A stretch of DNA of 64,000 nucleotides from Flavobacteriaceae bacterium (GTDB lineage: Bacteria; Bacteroidota; Bacteroidia; UKL13-3): positions 1 to 64,000 of the forward strand of contig SHWZ01000003.1 in assembly GCA_009693575.1 (NCBI GenBank), written 5' to 3'. The notes beneath the pieces are model-generated. The model was not told the origin of the DNA and did not search any database. It was given only the letters and a program-made list of their open reading frames with translations. Each line of letters begins with the position of its first letter. The first letter of the stretch is position 1. Made by a program: the position numbers and the translations under genes. This document shows positions 57,551-64,000 of the stretch, piece by piece.

Positions 57551-58261
57551 TTAGCGACGGCTTGCAGTTTCCTTGCCGCTCATTTTCTTTCTGTTAGATA
57601 CTAACATAGCATCCCACTCTTCCTTATAGCCTTCTTCAAATTCTTTGAAATAAGCAATATTCAATGTACGAAGTTTGATACGATCTTCAAGACTACCGTT
57701 CACATCACGTTTGAAATCTTTGTCGGCATAGGAGCGACCAATAGCACGTAATGCTTCCTTTTCAGTCAGACTTGTTGTAGCCTTATGTAGGGCCAATTGC
57801 TCTATAAGATTATAAGCAGAGACAAAAGCCCTAAACTGTGTCATCATTTCAAATGTGTCTACTTTGAGGTGGCATTGGAACATGATTCCTTTGTCAGGGC
57901 TGTATAATACGATTGCTGGCATAATTAATATTTTGTGCTTGATAGCCATGGAGTTGCCAAATTTTGTAGCTACATCTGCATTCATGCACACAAAACGCTT
58001 ACGCACCAAATTTTTTACTTTTTCATGGTTCATGATATCCCTGCTAAACTTGCGGCTGCTAAAACAAGTTTGCGAGTGAATGTACATAAGTACTGGTTTG
58101 CGTTCTGCCTTTGCAATATCGAATATTCTTTCGGGCGATTCCCCAATCATGTACGCAAGTTTGTTTTGTACTGAAGAGCTTTGAGCGTTAGTGCTGGCTG
58201 CCATACCGATAAATAAGGCTGTACCAGTTGCTGTTTTGATGTTTTTGATGAGCATTTTCAT
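57551..58261 (-). CDS. Thioredoxin-fold secreted protein with non-canonical CFSS site
   Basis: ERKPVLMYIHSQTCFSSRKFSRDIMNHEKVKNLVRKRFVCMNADVA...YKILIMPAIVLYSPD-like thioredoxin layout; signal peptide. Confidence 0.72.
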   Translation of the reverse strand: MKMLIKNIKTATGTALFIGMAASTNAQSSSVQNKLAYMIGESPERIFDIAKAERKPVLMYIHSQTCFSSRKFSRDIMNHEKVKNLVRKRFVCMNADVATKFGNSMAIKHKILIMPAIVLYSPDKGIMFQCHLKVDTFEMMTQFRAFVSAYNLIEQLALHKATTSLTEKEALRAIGRSYADKDFKRDVNGSLEDRIKLRTLNIAYFKEFEEGYKEEWDAMLVSNRKKMSGKETASRR

Positions 58262-58450
58262 GAGCGTATGTTTTTTATTATTTAGCGTTATTAAATATGA
58301 AAGGTTGTTAATTTCTTTTTAATGGTACAAAATTGCAGGTGAATAAAGATATAAAAAAATCAATATCATTAAAATACTTACACAATTTTGTCAAATAAAA
58401 TGTAAGATTTTAACAAGGCCCTTCACGGGTAAGGGTTTTGATGCTAGCCT

Positions 58451-58458
58451 TATCTTTG
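58451..58458 (+). promoter_or_regulatory. -7 box TATCTTTG immediately ahead of thiL
   Basis: Exact TAnnTTTG match ending 4 nt before the ATG at 58463. Confidence 0.6.
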
Positions 58459-58462
58459 CCCT

Positions 58463-59506
58463 ATGTTTGAAAATTCTGGAAGAACAGAACTGTCGGATTT
58501 AGGCGAATTCGAGTTTATTAGTCACATTACCAGCAATTTTAATAAATTTGTGCAAGCAGCAACCATAAAAGGCGTAGGCGATGATGCTGCTGTTTTAGAC
58601 ACAGGATCAAATGGGCTTCATACTATAATAAGTACTGATATGATGACTGAGGGTGTCCATTTTGACCTTAGTTACATGCCACTAAAACACTTGGGATACA
58701 AAACCATAGCAGTGAATTTAAGTGACATCTGTGCGATGAATGCTATACCAACGCAAGTATTGGTGTCTATTGGCATCTCCAACCGCTTTTCATTGGAGGC
58801 TGTTGAAGAACTATATGAGGGTATCCGATATGCTTGTGAAGAATACAAAGTGGACTTGGTTGGAGGCGATACTGTATCCTCGAAGGCTGGATTGGTGATT
58901 AGTGTTACTGCAATTGGTCAAGCCAGCCCTGAATCTATAACTTACCGCAATGGTGCAAAGGAGCATGACCTTATTTGCGTGAGCGGAGACCTTGGTGCTG
59001 CATTTGTTGGCCTAAAATATCTTGAGAGGGAAAAACGCATCTTTTTGGAAAATCCAGAAATCCAACCCGATCTTGTTGGGCATGACTATGTAGTAGAGCG
59101 TCAGCTAAAGCCACATGCAAGACTAGATGTTATAAAAGCACTGAGCCATGCTGGAATTGTGCCTACTAGTATGATTGACATTAGCGATGGCCTCACGAGT
59201 GAACTGATGCACCTTGGTAGTCAAAGTCACAAAGGAATGACCATCTATGAGGATAAACTGCCTATTGACCCAGTTGCCTATCAAGACTGCATAGATATTG
59301 GACTGGAGGCTACCATGTGTGCGTTGAATGGTGGCGAAGATTATGAACTTTTATTCACTATCCCTCAATCTGATTTTGATAAAGTTAGGAATTTGGAGAA
59401 TGTTAGTATTATTGGACACGTAACAGAAGATGAAGGCAAATACGTGATGATAAGCAAACAGCAAAACGAATATAAATTGGAAGCACAAGGGTGGAAACAT
59501 TTGTAA
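58463..59506 (+). CDS. thiL: Thiamine-monophosphate kinase
   Basis: GVGDDAAVLDTG...STDMMTEGVHFDLSYMPLKHLGYKTIAVNLSDICAMNAIPTQVLVSIGI...VGGDTVSSKAGLVISVTAIG...MIDISDGLTSELMHL...LNGGEDYELLFTI. Confidence 0.97.
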   Translation: MFENSGRTELSDLGEFEFISHITSNFNKFVQAATIKGVGDDAAVLDTGSNGLHTIISTDMMTEGVHFDLSYMPLKHLGYKTIAVNLSDICAMNAIPTQVLVSIGISNRFSLEAVEELYEGIRYACEEYKVDLVGGDTVSSKAGLVISVTAIGQASPESITYRNGAKEHDLICVSGDLGAAFVGLKYLEREKRIFLENPEIQPDLVGHDYVVERQLKPHARLDVIKALSHAGIVPTSMIDISDGLTSELMHLGSQSHKGMTIYEDKLPIDPVAYQDCIDIGLEATMCALNGGEDYELLFTIPQSDFDKVRNLENVSIIGHVTEDEGKYVMISKQQNEYKLEAQGWKHL

Positions 59507-59575
59507 AAATGTTGGGTTTTCCTTAATTAGCTCTATTTTGCAACGCGAAAGCCTCCCTAACCTAAACCTAATGAA

Positions 59576-60331
59576 ATGAGCAAGATCAGAACCATCTTAG
59601 TAGATGATGAAGATATCAATCTCAACCTGCTTCGGATGATACTCGAACAACATTGTCCCATGGTGGAAGTGATAGAATCCTGTAAAACTCCTAACGAAGC
59701 AATTGAAGCAATTAACAACCTCAAACCAGATTTAGTATTTGCCGACATTGAAATGCCTGGGATGACTGGTTTTGAGCTAATAGAAAAAGTAGGTGTTACA
59801 GACTTTGATGTGGTTTTTGTGACCGCTTATGACGACTATATGCTCAAGGCTTTCAAATTTTCAGCTATGGATTACTTGATAAAACCACCCAAAGTAGATG
59901 ACTTAAAAATGGTAGTGGATAGAGTGGTTTCGAAACGCCGCAGCAATGTGACCCACGAGCAGTTGAACGAATTGATACGTGCTATTTCGACCCGCGATAA
60001 GGAAAAGCCTAGACTAGCCTTGAACACCCATGAGAAAATCTTCTTTGTAAACATTGACGATATCGTCCGCTGCGAAGCATCGGGTGTCTACACCATCTTC
60101 CATGTGAAAGACGGCAAGAAACACATGGTGAGCAAAAACATCCAGAAATACGAAGATATTTTGGAGGATCATAGCTTCTACCGACCTCACCGCTCTCACA
60201 TTATTAATCTCAACTTTGTAAAAGAGTTTATTAAAGAAGGTGATGGCTACCTTCTGATGAGTGATGGCAGCCGAGTGGATGTAAGCCGCTACCGTAAGGA
60301 CGAAATTTTGAAAAAGTTAGGCAAGGCCTAA
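59576..60331 (+). CDS. LytTR family response regulator
   Basis: IRTILVDDEDINLNLLRMIL...PDLVFADIEMPGMTGFELIEKV...FVTAYDDYMLKAFKFSAMDYLIKPP; C-terminal LytTR FYRPHRSHIINLNFVKEFIKEGDGYLLMSDGSRVDVSRYRKDEILKKL. Confidence 0.95.
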   Translation: MSKIRTILVDDEDINLNLLRMILEQHCPMVEVIESCKTPNEAIEAINNLKPDLVFADIEMPGMTGFELIEKVGVTDFDVVFVTAYDDYMLKAFKFSAMDYLIKPPKVDDLKMVVDRVVSKRRSNVTHEQLNELIRAISTRDKEKPRLALNTHEKIFFVNIDDIVRCEASGVYTIFHVKDGKKHMVSKNIQKYEDILEDHSFYRPHRSHIINLNFVKEFIKEGDGYLLMSDGSRVDVSRYRKDEILKKLGKA

Positions 60332-60537
60332 TCTGAAAAAATCTCATCAAATCTCTGGGTGTTATTTCAGATTACTTCAAATGTTCTTTCGGCAATTTTC
60401 TGAAAGGATAGTAATGACTCACAGCTTTTGAACGAAAGCCACACACCCACTATTGCAATCACTGCAGTGTTACTTTTGCACCACTTTATTAGAACTTTCT
60501 AAAAGTTTTGAACCTTTATAGGGTTGCTCAAATATAT

Positions 60538-63382
60538 GGCGAAAAAATCTCTTGAATTTATTGAAGAAGGCCACCTGGAAGTGTTCGGTGCGAGAATGCA
60601 CAACTTGAAGAACATTGATGTGCAGATGCCCCGCAACCAACTGGTGTGCATCACCGGGCTGAGTGGCAGCGGAAAGAGTAGCTTAGCTTTCGATACTATT
60701 TTTGCTGAAGGGCAGCGAAGGTATATGGAGAGCTTCAGTGCTTACGCCCGTCAATTTATGGGCAATATGGAGCGGCCAGATGTTGACAAGATAAATGGCT
60801 TAAGCCCCGTAATCAGCATTGAGCAAAAAACGGTAAACAAAAATCCACGTAGCACCGTGGGGACGATAACGGAGATTTACGATTTTCTGCGGCTGCTATA
60901 TGCCCGTGCAGGTGAAGCATATAGTTATGTAAGTGGAGAACTGATGGTGCGGATGAACGAGGAGCAAATTATCTCACGGATTGTGGAGCAATTTCATAAG
61001 AAAAAAATCAACTTGCTGGCACCCGTGGTGAAAGGCCGCAAGGGACATTACCGTGAACTTTTTGAGCAGATACGCAAGCAAGGATACACCAAGGTGAGGG
61101 TGGATGGAACTATACTGGAAATCACTGCCAAGATGCAAGTGGACAGATATAAAATCCACGACATTGAAATACTAATAGACCGGCTGCAACCTGGTGTGGA
61201 CAAGGATATTCGCATCAAGGAAAGCATCCGTATGGCACTAAAAGCAGGCAAAGGGATTATCATGGTGGCCGAGGTAGATAGCAAAGAAGTAAAACACTTT
61301 AGTCGCTTTTTGATGGATCCCGTGAGCGGTATCAGCTACGATGAACCGCAGCCCAATACCTTCTCGTTCAATAGCCCCTATGGTGCCTGCCCGATATGTG
61401 GCGGCATAGGTCAGGTAAGTGAAGTAAGCGAAGACAATATCATCCCCGACAAAACCAAAAGCATCATTGGCGGTGGGCTTACTCCGCTGGGAGAATACCG
61501 CGAAAACTGGACATTCAGTATCCTGAAAGAGCTTGCCAAAAAGTATAAATTTTCTCTAAGCGATAGCTTGGGCCAACTGAAACGGGAACAGCTTGATATT
61601 ATACTGAATGGTGCGGAGGAGCCCCTCAAAATTGAATATACTTTCAGCAGCGGCTACAGCCAACAATATAGTCCAAAATGGGAAGGCCTAGTGCCGCTTA
61701 TCACTCGCCAATACCATGAAAAAGGCAACGAAAGCCTGGCAGAGTGGGCGGAGGAGTTTATGGTGCTGAAAACCTGCCACGATTGCAATGGCAGCCGCCT
61801 GAAACGCGAAAGTAATTTCTACAAAATAGACGAAACCAATATTGCTCAACTTGCCGAGATGGATATCATCGGGCTAAACAATTGGTTTGATGGACTGGAA
61901 AGCCGGATGAACGAAAAGCAGAACATTATAGCCACCGAAATATTGAAAGAAATTAGGGGCCGTATCGGTTTTTTGTTGGGTGTGGGATTGGAATACCTAA
62001 CCTTGAATTCGCCAGCAAAAACATTAAGTGGTGGAGAGGCTCAACGCATCCGATTGGCGTCACAAATTGGAAGTCAGCTCACTGGGGTTTTATATATATT
62101 GGATGAACCAAGCATTGGCCTGCACCAACGCGATAATCATAAGCTGATTCAAAGCCTAAAAGACCTGCGTGATGTGGGCAATTCGGTGATAGTGGTGGAG
62201 CATGATAAGGATATGATAGTGGAGGCCGATTATGTGTTGGACATTGGACCTGGAGCTGGTGTGCATGGTGGGCAAGTGGTAGCAAGTGGTACTGTGAAGG
62301 AGTTTATGAAACAGAACTCTACCACTGCACAATTCATAAATGGCACACAGGGAATCTCAATCCCGCTATCACGGAGAAAAGGCAATGGAAATTCCCTTTC
62401 GCTTACTAGCTGCACAGGCAACAATCTGAAAGATGTTTCAGTAATATTTCCATTGGGCAGTTTTATATGTGTAACGGGGGTAAGCGGCAGCGGAAAGTCT
62501 TCGCTCATTAACGAAACTTTATACCCTATCTTGAACCAACATTTTTACAAAAGCAATAAGAAGCCATTGCCCCACAAAAAGGTGGATGGCTTGAAACATT
62601 TGGATAAAGTAATAGAGATAGACCAAAGCCCCATTGGGAGGACGCCACGCAGCAATCCGGCTACCTATGTGGAAGTATTCGCCGAAATCAGGAACCTATA
62701 TACCAACCTGCCCGAAGCAAAAATTCGTGGATATAAGCCCGGGCGTTTTTCGTTCAACGTGAAAGGTGGCCGCTGCGAATCGTGTCAGGGTGGGGGAATG
62801 CGATTAATAGAAATGAACTTCCTGCCCGATGTATATGTTCAATGTGAGGAATGTCAAGGCCGCCGCTACAGCCGCGAGACGTTGGAGGTACGCTACCGTG
62901 GCAAAAGTATATCGGATGTGCTAGACATGAGTATAGAGCAAGCCTGCCAGTTTTTTGAAAGTGTGCCGCATATACTTCGCAAGATTCAAACCTTGGCTGA
63001 TGTGGGGCTGGGATATATTACCCTTGGCCAGCAAAGCACTACCTTGAGCGGAGGCGAAGCTCAACGGGTGAAGCTGGCCACCGAATTAAGCAAACGGGAT
63101 ACGGGCAATACATTTTACATATTAGATGAACCCACTACTGGCCTTCATTTCGAAGATGTACGGGTGCTGCTTGAAGTGTTGAATAAATTGGTGGAGCGAG
63201 GCAATACTGTTCTAGTAATTGAACATAATATGGACGTAATAAAAATGGCTGACCACATTATAGACTTAGGACCTGAAGGTGGTAGAGGTGGTGGTAACAT
63301 TATCGCCACTGGCACTCCAGAACAACTAATAAAAGTGAAAGGCAGCCATACTGCAGATTACTTAAAAAAGGAGTTGAAATAG
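60538..63382 (+). CDS. uvrA: Excinuclease ABC subunit UvrA
   Basis: LEVFGARMHNLKNIDVQMPRNQLVCITGLSGSGKSSLAFDTIFAEGQRRYMESFSAYARQFMGNMERPDVDKINGLSPVISIEQKTVNKNPRSTVGTITEIYDFLRLLYAR; start probably at the MAKKSLEFIEEG ATG rather than 60524 (approximate). Confidence 0.97.
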
Positions 63383-64000
63383 TTACTTTATTGTCCCCAT
63401 TTTTACTACTTCAAAATCTGTAGCTTTAACCTTTTTGAGGGATTGCAACTCAGTGTCATTCCAGCGAGAATCAGGGGCTCCAGTAATAAACATATCCGAG
63501 CCAATGTCGGCCAAGATTATTCCATACGTTTTCATTGCTTTCAAAATTACTTGCACATTGGCTGGGAAAGTGCTCACATCAAAAGAAGCTTTCAAGCGGA
63601 GCTTAGCTCCCATTGGTAGTGATGTGCCAAGTGTTCCGGTGCCATTCACTTTGTGGAGGGCAGGATAAGTGTAGCCTTTATATACTTTCGGTTTGCTCAA
63701 TGAAAATCGAATGCAATGGTCAATTTTGCCAGATAATAATTCGTCGTAACGAACAAGGCAAGGAAGAATAGGAAGTCCAGCTGCATCGGCAGATGTCCAA
63801 CCTTCTGTTCTGTAGGTATTCGTTTTTAGGTCAAATATTGCTCCGCACGAAGCCTCCCAACCACTCCCGCTCTGACTTGAATTATACATTTCGTAGAGTT
63901 TGTTGTTTTCCAAATCAACAGTAAGTACATGGCTATCCCCAACTCCATTGGCTTCGATGGCTGCAGTGAGTGGCACAGGATATGGGCCAGGGTCGCTTTC
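63383..64000 (-). CDS. Conserved hypothetical protein, 5' end beyond window
   Basis: The frame stays open to the window edge (ESDPGPYPVPLTAAIEANGVGDSHVLTVDLENNKLYEMYN...CGAIFDLKTNTYRTEGWTSADAAGLPILPCLVRYDELLSG); the ORF-track start at 63976 is an artefact of truncation. Confidence 0.8.
   Translation of the reverse strand, partial: ESDPGPYPVPLTAAIEANGVGDSHVLTVDLENNKLYEMYNSSQSGSGWEASCGAIFDLKTNTYRTEGWTSADAAGLPILPCLVRYDELLSGKIDHCIRFSLSKPKVYKGYTYPALHKVNGTGTLGTSLPMGAKLRLKASFDVSTFPANVQVILKAMKTYGIILADIGSDMFITGAPDSRWNDTELQSLKKVKATDFEVVKMGTIK

Noticed and set aside
58419-58439. CCCTTcacgggtAAGGGtttt hairpin ahead of thiL as a riboswitch or attenuator
   Set aside because: It lies upstream of the -7 box, so it would not be in the thiL transcript, and shows no TPP riboswitch core; possibly only a chance stem.

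Overview
The window looks like an ordinary chromosomal segment of a Bacteroidota bacterium. Supporting signs are T9SS type A/B sorting domains, TonB/DUF4249 and barrel/GLPGLI pairs, DUF1573, and TAnnTTTG -7 promoter boxes. Most genes are housekeeping: queA, tRNA-His, ychF, tsaB, speA-like, thrS-infC-rpmI-rplT, folB, creD-like, dnaK, radA, a tsaC/Sua5-type gene, thiL, a LytTR regulator and uvrA. Envelope and secretion genes are interspersed. I see no CRISPR array, integrase, transposase, prophage or recognisable defence/toxin locus. The observations most worth following up are: (1) a tandem pair of ~1830-aa multidomain T9SS proteins (15100-26259) with sharply bounded, near-identical DNA tracts inside otherwise diverged sequence, suggesting gene conversion; (2) a G8 homopolymer in the spacer of a Bacteroidota-type promoter ahead of an outer-membrane barrel gene, a possible phase-variation switch; (3) palindromic repeat-like DNA that appears to be translated inside a GH92 CDS; (4) an unlisted 47-aa DnaJ-type zinc-finger microprotein overlapping the GH92 start; (5) several genes whose -7 box lies only 4-8 nt before the start codon, suggesting leaderless mRNAs; (6) a T9SS sorting domain with almost no cargo. 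All calls are from reading the sequence and recalled family knowledge; no searches were run.
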